Source: OM182 bacterium MED-G28 (GTDB lineage: Bacteria; Pseudomonadota; Gammaproteobacteria; Pseudomonadales; Pseudohongiellaceae). Taken from it: DNA of 64,000 nt. The DNA lies in NCBI GenBank assembly GCA_002457215.1, contig NTJZ01000014.1, positions 1 through 64,000 on the forward strand, given 5' to 3'. How positions within the stretch are numbered: position 1 is the first letter of the stretch; the number at the start of each line of letters is the position of its first letter. The notes under the pieces were generated by a model, which saw nothing but the letters and a program-made list of their open reading frames with translations, had not been told where the DNA came from and ran no database searches. Positions 1-9,806 of the stretch are shown piece by piece. The position numbers and the translations under genes were made by a program.

Positions 1-16
1 TCAATCCAGGACTCAT
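1..16 (-). CDS. start of a gene running off the left edge (5 codons visible)
   Basis: Only the first codons of a minus-strand gene are visible: ATG at 16-14 followed by codons for S, P, G and L to the edge. A GAAGGG ribosome binding site lies about 8 bases upstream of the ATG, and a good sigma70-type promoter lies at 103-130 on the same strand. The combination supports a real start, but five residues do not identify the product. Confidence 0.3.
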
Positions 17-102
17 GAGTAAAACCCTTCAGCCCAACTTCTGGGATTCTACACTTTCAGAAGCCCAAAAAACCCCAGTGCCCAATGACACAGAGCCGAC
101 GC

Positions 103-130
103 ATTATACGCCGATAGTGCCTACTGGCAA
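103..130 (-). promoter_or_regulatory. sigma70-like promoter for the gene off the left edge
   Basis: Read on the minus strand, the -35 box TTGCCA (130-125) and a perfect -10 box TATAAT (108-103) are separated by 16 bases. Transcription would start near 96 and reach the ATG at 16 through a leader of about 80 bases. It points away from msrQ, so it is unlikely to serve that gene. Confidence 0.45.
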
Positions 131-199
131 GGGCTTTAGGGAATTAAAGATTCAAAATTCAAGACTATTTCCTAAATAAATTTTTATTGACCCAGAATT

Positions 200-790
200 C
201 TAGCCAAAGACACTTTTTTTAGTGTTCAATTTCCGTGCAATTCGGTATCCCAGCAAGACGAAAACGATAGAGCCATACAGCACTGCTTCACCAATATCTG
301 TCCGCAAAATCCACAATAAATGCACCACACCTAAAACACTGGCCAAATATACAAGGCGGTGCAAACGCTTCCAATTCTTCCCTAGCTTGCGCACCATAGC
401 TTTGGGGGAAGTAATACCCAATGCAAAAAGAATCAAATAAGACGTAAAGCCCACTGTGATGTATGGCCTCTCAATTAATTCTTCAACAATCGCGAACCAG
501 CGAAAACCAAGAATGAATGTCATCCAGCCTAATAAATGCACGGTTGCATAAAACAACGCAAACAGCCCCAACATACGCCGTTGTCGAACGAATTCTGATC
601 GACCAGTAAAATCACGCAGCGGCGTTAAGGCTAGGGTGATTAACAAAAAACGCAGAGTCCATTCGCCGGTTTCAATAGAAAGCTCTTGAGCAGGGTCAGG
701 CCCGAGATTATTTTGCAAGGCTCGAATCAATAACAATGCAAAGGGCACTAGAGCCAGCAGAAAAACTGCCGGCTTCAAGAATTTACGCAT
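200..790 (-). CDS. msrQ: MsrQ, heme-binding membrane subunit of the MsrPQ methionine sulfoxide reductase
   Basis: This is the inner-membrane electron donor to MsrP, which repairs oxidised methionine in periplasmic proteins. The 196-residue protein has the ferric-reductase-like fold expected of YedZ/MsrQ, with about six hydrophobic segments. It has an RRxLGL motif at residues 71-76 and histidines at 85, 144 and 157 in the positions where this family binds b-type heme. The length fits E. coli MsrQ. The gene starts 32 bases after the msrP stop on the same strand, so the two almost certainly form an operon. The in vivo reductant that feeds electrons to MsrQ is not shown here. The family assignment is secure. 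Confidence 0.93.
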   Translation of the reverse strand: MRKFLKPAVFLLALVPFALLLIRALQNNLGPDPAQELSIETGEWTLRFLLITLALTPLRDFTGRSEFVRQRRMLGLFALFYATVHLLGWMTFILGFRWFAIVEELIERPYITVGFTSYLILFALGITSPKAMVRKLGKNWKRLHRLVYLASVLGVVHLLWILRTDIGEAVLYGSIVFVLLGYRIARKLNTKKSVFG

Positions 791-822
791 AAGATTAATT
801 AACTAAGTAGGAAAGAATTATC

Positions 823-1872
823 CTAATAGTATTGCGCCAGATCCATGTCATCGTACATGTGAGCCACGTGCTCACCGTAGCCATTGAATAATCTAGTCTC
901 AATAACTCGGCGACTAAATAAAGTTTGCGGTAAACGTCGCTCCATATCTTGGCGCCATCTAGGATGATGTACTGCTGGATTAACATTGGCGTAAAAACCG
1001 TATTCATTGGCTTGGAGATCATTCCAAGTAGTATTAGGCTGAGTCTCTCGGAAATTTATTTTTACAATAGACTTGATGCTTTTAAACCCATACTTCCAAG
1101 GTACTACTAAGCGCATCGGCGCGCCATTTTGCGACGGCAGATAAGAGCCATAAAGACCAACCGCCATAAAGGTTAGGGGATTCATTGCTTCATCCATGCG
1201 CAACCCCTCTCGATAGGGCCAGCTTACAATAGCGGTTCGTGAGCGAATACCTGGCATAGTATCGGCATCGATAATGGTTTCAAACTCAACAAACTTTGCT
1301 TTTGAAGTGGGTTCAAATTGCCGAATCAAATCAGCCAGTGGAAACCCGATCCACGGTATCACCATCGACCACGCTTCAACACAACGTAAGCGATAGATTC
1401 TTTCCTCTAGATCTACGGGTTTCAGAATATCTTCCAAGTGATAAGTTCCTGGCTTAGAAACTTCGCCAGTAATCTCTACTGACCAAGGATCTGTCTTGAA
1501 CTCACCCGAACGCGTAGCGGGATCAGACTTATCCATTCCAAACTCGTAAAAATTATTATAAATAGTCACATCTTCATAGGGCGTCAATGATTCCCCAGTA
1601 AAGAACGGCTCGCTATCAGGAGCAGGCTTAATGTCTTGGAATTTATTAGCCCACCAAGCGGCCGGGGGAGAACGACGCATTGCTGCCGGAGCTCTGGCTT
1701 TTAACGAGTCACCATTTTGAGCATTCGCCACAGAGGGAAGTGCACTTGTAGCCGCAGCTCCAAGAAGTAATTTACTACCATCCAACATGAATTCACGCCG
1801 ATTTTTATAAACACTCTCCGGTGTAATTTCTGAAGGTTTAATGTCTGATGGTTTCTTAATTAACATGACCAA
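823..1872 (-). CDS. msrP: MsrP, periplasmic molybdopterin protein-methionine-sulfoxide reductase
   Basis: This is the catalytic subunit of MsrPQ. It uses a molybdopterin cofactor to reduce methionine sulfoxide in envelope proteins. The N-terminus carries a twin-arginine (Tat) signal, N-R-R-E-F-M at residues 24-29, then a hydrophobic run and an AxA-like cleavage site near residue 51. This agrees with folded, cofactor-loaded export. The oxidoreductase molybdopterin domain follows. C164 in the context YRLRCVEAW is the expected molybdenum-coordinating cysteine. The 349-residue length is normal. A second ATG two codons downstream (1866) could equally be the start. It is the first gene of msrPQ and lies next to pssA, as I recall for Pseudomonas. 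Confidence 0.95.
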   Translation of the reverse strand: MVMLIKKPSDIKPSEITPESVYKNRREFMLDGSKLLLGAAATSALPSVANAQNGDSLKARAPAAMRRSPPAAWWANKFQDIKPAPDSEPFFTGESLTPYEDVTIYNNFYEFGMDKSDPATRSGEFKTDPWSVEITGEVSKPGTYHLEDILKPVDLEERIYRLRCVEAWSMVIPWIGFPLADLIRQFEPTSKAKFVEFETIIDADTMPGIRSRTAIVSWPYREGLRMDEAMNPLTFMAVGLYGSYLPSQNGAPMRLVVPWKYGFKSIKSIVKINFRETQPNTTWNDLQANEYGFYANVNPAVHHPRWRQDMERRLPQTLFSRRVIETRLFNGYGEHVAHMYDDMDLAQYY

Positions 1873-1999
1873 TTACCTGTTGTCTTAATTTCGTAGCCTC
1901 ATAATCACACAAGGCAGGAATAAATTAACTATCTTTCCTTATTTAACATTCCTTTAGCCGCTCATTTTGATCGAATTTTTCCATACAAAGCGGTTTTAG

Positions 2000-2824
2000 C
2001 TAGTCCTCTGCTTTCGAATTGACTTCCTTCTTCCTTCCAGCTTGCCTTTTGTACAACCAACCTATCGGCCCTGATATGGCATAGATTATGGACACTGCCA
2101 AGAAAACCACAGGAGGGTTCTGAACGATAAGGACCAATAGTACTATTGTAAGGACAAAAACCATATAGGGCACTGTGCCGATGAAATCAAGCTCTTTAAA
2201 GCTGGAATAGCGGTAATTAGAGATCATTAATAATCCGGCAAAAATTGTAAGAAGCGCGAAGAGGTAGGGCAGCAGGCCAGTAACTTCTATTCCATATCGG
2301 AATCCCACCCACGGAACAAAAGAAACTAACCCAGCAGCTACGGGGCTCTGCAACCCAACAAAAAAGCGTTTATCAACGGTTCCCAATTGCACGTTGTAGC
2401 GAGCGAGCCTGAGCGCAGCACATGACATATAGATGAAGCTCGCAGCCCAACCCACTTGACCCAAAGGTGCGAAGCCCCAACTAAACATGATCAATGCCGG
2501 CGCCACACCAAACGAAACCATATCTGACAGGCTATCAAACTGAGCGCCAAAGGCGGACTGTGTCCCCGTTAGCCTTGCGATTCTTCCATCCAAACCATCG
2601 CAAATTGCCGCGATCACGATCGCCCAGCCAGCTTCGTCAAAATTTCCCGACATCCCGGCAATGATGGCGTAAAATCCAGAAAACAGGGCGGCCAGCGTAA
2701 ATAAATTGGGAAGCAAATAAATACCCCGACGGCGGACTTTTTTGCCACCCTCAGAGACAACTTCCTCGTGTTCATCAATAGGCAGAATCGTTTCGGTATC
2801 GACTTCCTGATCTTCGCTACTCAT
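2000..2824 (-). CDS. pssA: CDP-diacylglycerol-serine O-phosphatidyltransferase
   Basis: This is an integral membrane enzyme that condenses CDP-diacylglycerol with serine to make phosphatidylserine, the precursor of phosphatidylethanolamine. The CDP-alcohol phosphotransferase signature DGxxAR...G...D...D is present at about residues 76-101 (DGLDGRIARL...FDSLSD). It is followed by several membrane segments typical of the PssA family rather than the E. coli phospholipase-D-like PssA. The N-terminal 30 residues are acidic and variable. I chose the ATG at 2824 because AGGA sits 7 bases upstream. A GTG 18 bases further up (2842) is the alternative. The gene is divergent from ilvC and probably has its own promoter in the 180-base gap. 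Confidence 0.93.
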   Translation of the reverse strand: MSSEDQEVDTETILPIDEHEEVVSEGGKKVRRRGIYLLPNLFTLAALFSGFYAIIAGMSGNFDEAGWAIVIAAICDGLDGRIARLTGTQSAFGAQFDSLSDMVSFGVAPALIMFSWGFAPLGQVGWAASFIYMSCAALRLARYNVQLGTVDKRFFVGLQSPVAAGLVSFVPWVGFRYGIEVTGLLPYLFALLTIFAGLLMISNYRYSSFKELDFIGTVPYMVFVLTIVLLVLIVQNPPVVFLAVSIIYAISGPIGWLYKRQAGRKKEVNSKAED

Positions 2825-2905
2825 TAAATTCCTGGAACCCACTCTAAATCTATAGGTCAGGGATTATACAACTCATTTCTCCAGCTCGAACGACTATTTT
2901 TAACA

Positions 2906-2933
2906 TTTTACCCTAGTTTATAGATGCTATATG
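2906..2933 (+). promoter_or_regulatory. possible promoter of ilvC
   Basis: In the gap between pssA and ilvC, TTTTAC (2906-2911) and TATATG (2928-2933) are 16 bases apart and lie about 70 bases upstream of the ilvC start. Both boxes are imperfect and the area is AT-rich, so this is a guess. A GGAG ribosome binding site lies 8 bases before the ilvC ATG. Confidence 0.3.
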
Positions 2934-3002
2934 ATCGCGCCTCATCGAAAAAATCGTCGGGCATCCGGAGAGATTCCCTCTAAAAACGAACGGAGCTAAT
3001 TC

Positions 3003-4472
3003 ATGAATTACTTTAATACACTGCCCCTTCGCTTGCAGCTAGCACAATTAGGCAAATGTCGCTTTATGGACAGTGCAGAGTTCAGCGACGGCGTTAAAAA
3101 ATTGAATAGCCGAAAAATTGTCATCGTCGGCTGTGGAGCCCAGGGTTTAAATCAAGGCTTGAATATGCGCGATAGTGGCTTGGATGTTTCCTTCACCCTA
3201 AGAAAAGCGGCAATAAGCGAAAAAAGGGATTCCTGGAAGAATGCTACTGAAAATGGATTCATCGCAGGCACATATGAAGAATTGATTCCGGCCGCAGACC
3301 TTGTTCTGAACCTTACTCCTGACAAGCAACACAGTGCAGTAGTGGAACAAATCATGCCCCTAATGAAAACAGGTGCATGCCTTGCCTATTCGCATGGGTT
3401 CAACATAGTAGAAGAAGGAATGCAGATTCGGGATGACCTCACTGTAGTTATGGTCGCTCCGAAATGCCCAGGAACAGAAGTAAGAGAGGAATATAAGCGC
3501 GGCTTTGGCGTCCCCACCCTAATTGCAGTGCATTCTGAAAACAATCCCAATGGTGACGGAATGGATATTGCTAAAGCCTATGCCGCTGGAACCGGAGGAC
3601 ACCGTGCTGGAGTTTTAGAATCTTCCTTCATAGCAGAAGTGAAATCAGATCTAATGGGTGAGCAGACTATTCTCTGCGGTATGCTGCAAACTGGCTCATT
3701 ACTCTGTTTCGACAAAATGATCGAGAAGGGTGTTGATGCAGGTTATGCATCGAAATTAGTGCAGCATGGCTGGGAAACTGTCGCGGAGGGCCTAAAACAC
3801 GGCGGCATTACTAATATGATGGATCGCCTTTCTAATCCGGCAAAATTGGTCGCGGCAGAACTTGCAGAAGAACTAAAAGAATTAATGGCGCCGCTCTACC
3901 AGAAGCATATGGACGATATTATTACCGGTAATTTCTCAGCAGGGATGATGGAAGACTGGGCCAACAATGATGTGAAACTATTAACCTGGCGAGAAGCTAC
4001 CGCTGAATCAACTTTTGAAAAATCAATAGCAAGCGATGTTGAAATAAGCGAACAGGAATACTATGACAATGGCATTCTAATGGTGGCAATGATTAAAGCC
4101 GGCGTTGAATTAGCATTTGAAACAATGACTGATAGCGGAATTATCGAAGAATCAGCCTATTACGAATCTCTGCACGAAGTCCCTCTGATTGCCAATCTTA
4201 TTGGCAGAAAGAAACTTTATGAAATGAATAAAGTCATTTCAGACACTGCTGAATATGGCTGCTATTTATTCTCACATAAATGCGTTCCTTTACTAGCGGA
4301 TTTCATGAGAAAAATTGATACTGATGTTATCGGTAAAGGCCTAGAATCATCAGATGCCGGAGTAGATAACGCAGAACTTATAGCAGTTAATGAAAAGTTA
4401 AGATCTCACCCGATTGAAATTGTTGGTAAAAACCTCAGAAAACATATGACGGCGATGAAGAAAGCTATTTGA
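3003..4472 (+). CDS. ilvC: ketol-acid reductoisomerase, class II (long form)
   Basis: This NADPH- and Mg-dependent enzyme is the second common step of valine, leucine and isoleucine synthesis. It isomerises and reduces acetolactate or acetohydroxybutyrate. The 489-residue protein has the nucleotide-binding GCGAQG at residues 43-48 and two knotted C-terminal KARI domains, and it resembles the E. coli enzyme along its whole length. That is the long class II form. The Pseudomonas enzyme I would expect in this neighbourhood is the short class I form of about 338 residues. The gene is on the opposite strand from ilvIH and faces them across a shared terminator. I see no ilvY regulator beside it. 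Confidence 0.97.
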   Translation: MNYFNTLPLRLQLAQLGKCRFMDSAEFSDGVKKLNSRKIVIVGCGAQGLNQGLNMRDSGLDVSFTLRKAAISEKRDSWKNATENGFIAGTYEELIPAADLVLNLTPDKQHSAVVEQIMPLMKTGACLAYSHGFNIVEEGMQIRDDLTVVMVAPKCPGTEVREEYKRGFGVPTLIAVHSENNPNGDGMDIAKAYAAGTGGHRAGVLESSFIAEVKSDLMGEQTILCGMLQTGSLLCFDKMIEKGVDAGYASKLVQHGWETVAEGLKHGGITNMMDRLSNPAKLVAAELAEELKELMAPLYQKHMDDIITGNFSAGMMEDWANNDVKLLTWREATAESTFEKSIASDVEISEQEYYDNGILMVAMIKAGVELAFETMTDSGIIEESAYYESLHEVPLIANLIGRKKLYEMNKVISDTAEYGCYLFSHKCVPLLADFMRKIDTDVIGKGLESSDAGVDNAELIAVNEKLRSHPIEIVGKNLRKHMTAMKKAI

Positions 4473-4490
4473 AGTTTCTCTACTAATGGT

Positions 4491-4522
4491 CGAAAAAAAA
4501 CGGCCCTCTGGGCCGTTTTTTC
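4491..4522. terminator. bidirectional rho-independent terminator between ilvC and ilvH
   Basis: The stem CGGCCC/GGGCCG (4501-4506 with 4510-4515) has a three-base loop. It is flanked by an A tract (4493-4500) and a T tract (4516-4521). Read either way it is a GC-rich hairpin followed by U residues, which suits the convergent ends of ilvC (+) and ilvH (-). Confidence 0.9.
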
Positions 4523-4536
4523 TTGGCAAATAACCC

Positions 4537-5028
4537 TTACAACGCCAAAGTTTTTTCACCTCTCGAAATCCCTGACACACCAGAACGAGCAACTTCCAGA
4601 ACAACGTTGTCACCCAACGCAGTAATGAATGCATCAAGCTTATCCCCAGTACCTGTTAACTGAATTGTAAAAACATTGCTTGTCACGTCTACAATTTGAC
4701 CGCGAAATATATCAACACTCCGTTTCACTTCCGCCCTCTGAGCACCTGCTGCCTTCACTTTTATGAGCATCAGTTCACGTTCAATATGTGCCCCCTCTGT
4801 TAAATCTACCAGCTTAACTACATCAATTATTTTATTAAGATGCTTAGTGATTTGCTCTATACGAGCATCATCTCCGCTAGTTGTTACTGTAAGCCGCGAT
4901 AATGATTGGTCCTCAGTGGGAGCAACAGTTAACGAATCAATATTGTAATTGCGTTGAGAAAAAAGCCCAACGACCCGTGAGAGCGCCCCAGGTTCATTCT
5001 CCATAAGTACTGAAATAATGTGCCTCAT
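4537..5028 (-). CDS. ilvH: acetolactate synthase small (regulatory) subunit
   Basis: This is the regulatory partner of IlvI. It binds valine for feedback inhibition and raises catalytic activity of the large subunit in the cytoplasm. The N-terminal ACT domain (residues 1-75) starts with the typical RHIISVLMENEPGALSRV and contains the FSQRNYNIDSL stretch. The C-terminal ALS-ss domain contains FRGQIVDV and ends with GEKTLAL. The 163-residue length equals the usual family length. It starts one base after the ilvI stop, so the two subunits are co-transcribed and probably translationally coupled. Its transcript ends at the bidirectional terminator shared with ilvC. Confidence 0.97.
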   Translation of the reverse strand: MRHIISVLMENEPGALSRVVGLFSQRNYNIDSLTVAPTEDQSLSRLTVTTSGDDARIEQITKHLNKIIDVVKLVDLTEGAHIERELMLIKVKAAGAQRAEVKRSVDIFRGQIVDVTSNVFTIQLTGTGDKLDAFITALGDNVVLEVARSGVSGISRGEKTLAL

Positions 5029-5029
5029 A

Positions 5030-6778
5030 CTAAGTACGCTCCGTTTTACTTAAGAACATATCTTTCATGGCACCACCTTTAACGGCCATAGGGTAGACAT
5101 GCTCATTTGGATCAACTTGAACATCGACAAAGACAAGCTTATCTTTTAGAGCAAAAGCCTCTTCCAGTTTTGGATAGAGCTCATCAGATTTTTCGATCTT
5201 TATACCAACATGGCCATATGCTTCAGCTAGCTTAGAAAAATCGGGTAACGATTCAGCATAAGTACTATGCGAATATCTACCCCCATACTGCATATCCTGC
5301 CATTGTTTAACCATCCCAAGCGCCTGATTATTTAAACAAATAATCTTGATCGGCAATTGATACTGCATACAGGTAGCAAATTCTTGCTGATTCATTAAGA
5401 AACTTCCCTCTCCAGTAATACATACTGACACTGCTTCAGGAAAGGCGAATTGCACTCCCATTGCCGCAGGAAATCCGAACCCCATCGTCCCCAAGCCACC
5501 AGAATTTATCCAACGACGTGGTTTATCAAATCCGTAATATTGCGCAGCAAACATCTGGTGCTGACCTACATCGGAGGATACATAAGCATCACCCTCAGTA
5601 ATTTCGAAAACTGCTTTTACCACCTCCTGTGGCATTATGATGCCATTGTCTGAAGGCCTAACTTTTAGACTGTCTTTTTCACGCCATTTTTCAATCTGAT
5701 CCCACCAAACCTTAAGAGCCTGCTTATCAACTTCTTTATCAGATTTATCGATCTGATCATTCATTTCTTCTAACACTGCCGCTACCGCCCCAACTATCGG
5801 CACGTCAGCCGTTACAGTTTTTGAAATGGAAGCTGGATCGATGTCGATATGCAGAATTGTGGCATCGGGACAGAATTTAGAAGTATCCGAATTAGTAACT
5901 CGATCATCAAACCGAGCACCGACACATAGCAATACATCACAATGATGCATAGCCATGTTGGCTTCATAAGTACCATGCATGCCCAACATACCCAGAAATT
6001 GATTATTTGAAGCTGGATACGCACCCAAACCCATTAAAGTATTCGTAATAGGGAACCCTAACTTTTGAGTAAAGTTTATTAACTGTTCTGAAGCGTTGTC
6101 TTGTATTGCTCCACCGCCAGAATAAATCATCGGACGTTTTGCCAAAAGCAACGCATCTACGGCTTTCTTAATTTGTCCAGTATGCCCTTTATCAGGAACC
6201 GCGTATGAACGAAGCTTTAAGTCTTTAGGGTATTCATACTTTTCTTTTTGCTTGGGGTCAGTTGCATCTTTTGGTATGTCGATAACAACCGGCCCAGGTC
6301 TCCCAGTAGTCGCAATATGAAACGCCTTTTTTATGATGTGAGGTATATCCTTCACTTCCTGCACCATAAAACTATGCTTAACAATTGGACGTGAGATACC
6401 GACCATGTCTGTTTCTTGAAATCCGTCCGTTCCAATCATTCTGCTTTCAACCTGACCGGAAATTACTATCATAGGAATTGAATCCATGTAAGCCGTAGCT
6501 ATGCCCGTGACGGCGTTGGTTGCACCTGGACCAGACGTTACAAGTACTACACCTGGCTTTCCAGTTGAGCGCGCATAACCATCTGCAGCATGAGTTGCCG
6601 CTTGTTCGTGTCGTACAAGAATATGTTCAACTTTATCCTGATTGAAAATCGCATCATAGATATGCAGCACTGCTCCACCAGGATAGCCAAATACGATATC
6701 AACGCCTTCGTCGTGCAGTGCACGAATAAGCATTTCACCACCAGATAGTTGGTCCACTATATTCGCCTCTAAACTCAA
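5030..6778 (-). CDS. ilvI: acetolactate synthase large (catalytic) subunit
   Basis: This thiamine-diphosphate and FAD enzyme makes acetolactate from pyruvate, or acetohydroxybutyrate from pyruvate plus 2-oxobutyrate. The three-domain architecture is complete in 582 residues. The N-terminal TPP domain has the catalytic glutamate in VRHEQAATHAADGYAR, the middle domain binds FAD, and the C-terminal TPP domain has GEGSFLMNQQE...LNN. The metal/TPP motif starts GEG rather than the textbook GDG; I recall the same in Pseudomonas IlvI, so it is not a defect. The protein ends LSKTERT like the E. coli subunit. It is the first gene of ilvIH and is preceded by a hairpin-rich 338-base gap. Confidence 0.97.
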   Translation of the reverse strand: MSLEANIVDQLSGGEMLIRALHDEGVDIVFGYPGGAVLHIYDAIFNQDKVEHILVRHEQAATHAADGYARSTGKPGVVLVTSGPGATNAVTGIATAYMDSIPMIVISGQVESRMIGTDGFQETDMVGISRPIVKHSFMVQEVKDIPHIIKKAFHIATTGRPGPVVIDIPKDATDPKQKEKYEYPKDLKLRSYAVPDKGHTGQIKKAVDALLLAKRPMIYSGGGAIQDNASEQLINFTQKLGFPITNTLMGLGAYPASNNQFLGMLGMHGTYEANMAMHHCDVLLCVGARFDDRVTNSDTSKFCPDATILHIDIDPASISKTVTADVPIVGAVAAVLEEMNDQIDKSDKEVDKQALKVWWDQIEKWREKDSLKVRPSDNGIIMPQEVVKAVFEITEGDAYVSSDVGQHQMFAAQYYGFDKPRRWINSGGLGTMGFGFPAAMGVQFAFPEAVSVCITGEGSFLMNQQEFATCMQYQLPIKIICLNNQALGMVKQWQDMQYGGRYSHSTYAESLPDFSKLAEAYGHVGIKIEKSDELYPKLEEAFALKDKLVFVDVQVDPNEHVYPMAVKGGAMKDMFLSKTERT

Positions 6779-7116
6779 TTTGTTTTAATCCAATAACCAA
6801 AAACAGCATAGACCATAAAGGTTAGCTGCGATTCCATAATTAAAGTAGTTTTTGACAGTCCCCAACTCCAGTCTATGTCCTTACAGATACTGGTATTGCT
6901 TCATGTCGGCCCCTTACGCGATAACGTGATGGAAGCCTTAGGTAGATGTTGTCCGTCACCTAGACAGCAGTCTTTAGGAATGCCTGATTGCGGCTTATTC
7001 AGACTACAACAGGGTAATTTCGGGTTCGCCAAACCACCCTGCGATCAAAAACGCGATTTTCCCAGCTTTTGTAGGAAAGTCAAGCCCTTAGGCGTAATTT
7101 GACAGTATTTAACTAA
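6779..7116. other. 338-base gap between clpB and ilvI with no convincing gene
   Basis: This lies between the 3' end of clpB and the 5' end of ilvI, both on the minus strand, so it must hold the ilvIH promoter and leader. A 75-codon plus-strand reading frame crosses it but has no family resemblance and no plausible ribosome binding site. Read on the minus strand the middle is filled with hairpins (6908-7041, listed separately). A weak promoter candidate, TTGACT (7083-7078) and AAAATC (7060-7055) with 17 bases between, precedes them. Confidence 0.6.
6908..7041 (-). promoter_or_regulatory. candidate structured RNA leader of ilvIH
   Basis: Several pairings can be drawn on the minus-strand transcript. 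AGGGT/ACCCT encloses GGTT/AACC at 7011-7040. GTTGT/ACAAC at 7006-7010 with 6948-6952 closes a branch. Inside it are GCC/GGC at 6982-6994 and CCTA-AGAC/GTCT-AGG at 6959-6978. A weaker GGC/GCC arm lies at 6908-6937. No leader peptide rich in Ile, Leu or Val codons and no U-tract terminator is visible before ilvI, so classical attenuation is not supported. Position and density of hairpins suggest a cis-acting leader. I recall that a candidate structured RNA upstream of acetolactate synthase genes in oligotrophic marine gammaproteobacteria has been proposed (ilvB-OMG). I cannot confirm a match by eye. Confidence 0.4.
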
Positions 7117-9738
7117 CTAGACGACAGCCTGATCTAGATCGATCATCAGCTTTCCGAATACTAATCCATGAGTTGCATCCAGCTCCAAAGTGATCGCATC
7201 CCCCGCCAAATAGCTACCTCTCAAAACTTCCTCGGCCAACGGGTTTTCGATTAAATTTTCAATAACGCGTTTTAGCGGCCTAGCACCATAAACTGGGTCA
7301 TAACCGGTCCTAGCGATGTGATCCAAAACTCCAGCACTGAGCTGGATACTTAACTCATTATCAGCAAGACGCTGATTTAATAAATCGATTTGAATTTCAG
7401 CTATGTCACGAATCTGATCTTGATACAGAGAATGAAATACTACTGTCTCATCGATGCGGTTTACAAACTCAGGAGAGAAATGCTTTACAACATCCTCGAG
7501 TACCACACTCTTAACCTTCGCATAGGATTTTTCGTCCACCGCGCTATGAACCATCAACTCCTGAACCCGGCCAGACCCCAAATTTGAAGTCATTATGATT
7601 ACGGTATTTCGGAAATCAACAGTACGCCCATGGCCATCGGTTAAACGGCCATCATCCATGACTTGCAGGAGAACATTAAAAACATCAGGGTGGGCTTTCT
7701 CCACTTCATCCAACAATAAAACAGAATAAGGACGCCGGCGCACAGCCTCAGTGAGATAACCACCCTCTTCATAACCGATATAACCAGGGGGCGCACCAAT
7801 CAGTCTTGCAACAGAATGCTGTTCCATGAATTCCGACATATCGATACGTACGAGCGCATCTTTTGTATCGAACAAAAATTCAGCCAAGGCTTTACATAAT
7901 TCTGTTTTACCGACACCAGTAGGGCCTAAGAATAAAAAGGAGCCATTTGGACGATTGGGATCTGATATACCCGATCGAGATCGGCGCACAGCGTTAGAAA
8001 CGGCAGTGATAGCTTCGCTCTGTCCAATGACTCGTTGGCGCAGAGCATCTTCCATCTCCAACAATCGCTGCTTATCGCCCTGCAACATCTTACTCACAGG
8101 TATTCCGGTAGAGCGCGAAACCACGTCAGCGATTTCTTCTTCTGTCACCCGATTTCTTAGTAATTGTTTTTGTGCTGCTTCTGCCTCTGAAGCAAATTCT
8201 AAATTCTTCTCTAAACTTGGGATTTCTCCGTATTGAATTTCTGACATGCGAGCCAGATCTCCAGTTCTCCAAGTAGCCTCCATGTCCTTGCGTGCTTTCT
8301 CGAGAGAGCTTTTAATAGTTTGCGTTCTTTGTAATAAAGCTTTCTCAGCTTTCCAAATTTCTTCCAGAGCAGCAAATTGCTTTTCTACCGCTATAATTTC
8401 CTCTTCCAGCTTTTCTTTGCGCTTTTGCGAGGCAAGATCCTCTTCTTTCTTGAGCGCCTCCCTTTCAATCTTAAACTGTATTAGACGCCGCTCTAGCGTA
8501 TCCATTTCCTCCGGCTTTGAGTCAATTTCCATACGAATAAGACTAGCAGCCTCATCAATAAGATCGATCGCCTTATCTGGAAGTTGACGATCTGTCACAT
8601 AGCGTTGTGAGAATCGAACAGAAGCTATGATTGCCGCATCAGAAATATCAACTCCGTGATGCACTTCATATTGTTCTTTCAGACCACGTAGTATCGCAGT
8701 CGCCTCTTCTTCATTTGGCTCTGCAATTAAGACTTTTTGAAAGCGCCGGTCAAGGGCAGCGTCCTTCTCAATATACTGTCGATATTCATCCAGCGTAGTT
8801 GCTCCAACACAATGAAGTTCGCCTCGAGCTAATGCAGGCTTCAGCATATTGCCGGCATCCATAGCTCCTTCGGCCTTACCTGCACCTACCATCGTGTGCA
8901 ACTCATCGATAAACAAAATAATTGAACCTTCTTGTTTTGAAAGCTCATTCAATATTGCTTTTAGGCGCTCTTCAAACTCACCACGAAACTTTGCTCCTGC
9001 TATTAGCGCCCCAAAATCCAGGGAGAAAATTCTTTTATCTTTTAACCCTTCAGGAACTTCATCATTTACAATTCGCTGAGCTAAACCTTCAACAATTGCT
9101 GTTTTACCAACTCCCGGCTCACCGATTAATACTGGATTGTTTTTCGTACGCCGCTGCAATACTTGAATTGTTCGCCTGATTTCAGTATCGCGACCTATGA
9201 CCGGATCCAATTCGTTATTTTCAGCTCGTTTGGTTACGTCAACACAAAATTTTTGCAAGGCCTGCCATGAATCTTCAGCACCAGCCTCAGTAACGTTGTC
9301 ACTACCGCGCAAATTTGCAATGGCATTATTAAAAGCTTGAGGTGACACACCCAAGCTACTTAACCGTTTACCGATGCTGCCCTTATCTTTCATAGCAACA
9401 AAAAACATGGTTTCGCTCGAAATAAAAGAATCACCTTTTTGCTGTGCCAGCTTATCTGCTTGATTCAATAATCGCGCAAGATCTGAAGATATGGCAATTT
9501 CACCTTCGTGGTTAACGACTTGAGGGAGATCCCGGACATCCTGTTCGAGCTGCTCATGTAACTCTGGCACATTAAAGCCTATTTGTGATAACAATGGGCG
9601 AACTGACCCACCCTTCTGATCCAGCATCGCCAATATCAAATGTGCCGGCTCAATAAAATTATTATCTTTTCCAAGCGCGAGCGACTGCGCATCCGCGAGA
9701 GCCAACTGCAATTTGCTGGTTAATTTGTCAATTCTCAT
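7117..9738 (-). CDS. clpB: ATP-dependent disaggregase ClpB
   Basis: This hexameric AAA+ chaperone pulls polypeptides from aggregates together with DnaK. The domain order is complete: an N-terminal Clp repeat domain (residues 1-150), a first AAA module with Walker A GEPGVGKT near residue 205, a coiled-coil M-domain rich in Glu/Lys/Arg (about 410-530), a second AAA module with GPTGVGKT near 615, and a ClpB D2-small domain. I chose the ATG at 9738 because the family begins MRIDKLTSK and GGAG lies just upstream. An ATG 21 bases earlier (9759) would add seven residues. A heat-shock-type promoter precedes it. The gene is normally next to pgeF; here about 5 kb of other genes separates them. Confidence 0.97.
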   Translation of the reverse strand: MRIDKLTSKLQLALADAQSLALGKDNNFIEPAHLILAMLDQKGGSVRPLLSQIGFNVPELHEQLEQDVRDLPQVVNHEGEIAISSDLARLLNQADKLAQQKGDSFISSETMFFVAMKDKGSIGKRLSSLGVSPQAFNNAIANLRGSDNVTEAGAEDSWQALQKFCVDVTKRAENNELDPVIGRDTEIRRTIQVLQRRTKNNPVLIGEPGVGKTAIVEGLAQRIVNDEVPEGLKDKRIFSLDFGALIAGAKFRGEFEERLKAILNELSKQEGSIILFIDELHTMVGAGKAEGAMDAGNMLKPALARGELHCVGATTLDEYRQYIEKDAALDRRFQKVLIAEPNEEEATAILRGLKEQYEVHHGVDISDAAIIASVRFSQRYVTDRQLPDKAIDLIDEAASLIRMEIDSKPEEMDTLERRLIQFKIEREALKKEEDLASQKRKEKLEEEIIAVEKQFAALEEIWKAEKALLQRTQTIKSSLEKARKDMEATWRTGDLARMSEIQYGEIPSLEKNLEFASEAEAAQKQLLRNRVTEEEIADVVSRSTGIPVSKMLQGDKQRLLEMEDALRQRVIGQSEAITAVSNAVRRSRSGISDPNRPNGSFLFLGPTGVGKTELCKALAEFLFDTKDALVRIDMSEFMEQHSVARLIGAPPGYIGYEEGGYLTEAVRRRPYSVLLLDEVEKAHPDVFNVLLQVMDDGRLTDGHGRTVDFRNTVIIMTSNLGSGRVQELMVHSAVDEKSYAKVKSVVLEDVVKHFSPEFVNRIDETVVFHSLYQDQIRDIAEIQIDLLNQRLADNELSIQLSAGVLDHIARTGYDPVYGARPLKRVIENLIENPLAEEVLRGSYLAGDAITLELDATHGLVFGKLMIDLDQAVV

Positions 9739-9806
9739 AGCGACTCCAATAAATGGCACCTGCTGAATCCCTCAGCGGAGCTTAATAGTTGTTGAACTAT
9801 TTCTTT

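Noticed and set aside
15..179. Plus-strand frame of 54 codons open to the left edge
   Set aside because: It overlaps a good minus-strand promoter and start; the translation is low-complexity and matches no family I know. It could be a gene tail, but evidence favours the minus strand.
6875..7102. Plus-strand 75-codon frame in the clpB-ilvI gap
   Set aside because: No family resemblance, cysteine- and proline-rich composition unlike neighbours, no ribosome binding site, and it runs antisense through the hairpins of the proposed ilvI leader.
8246..8587. Serine- and arginine-rich plus-strand frame inside clpB
   Set aside because: Antisense shadow of the ClpB coiled-coil region; its composition is explained by the complementary Glu/Lys codons.
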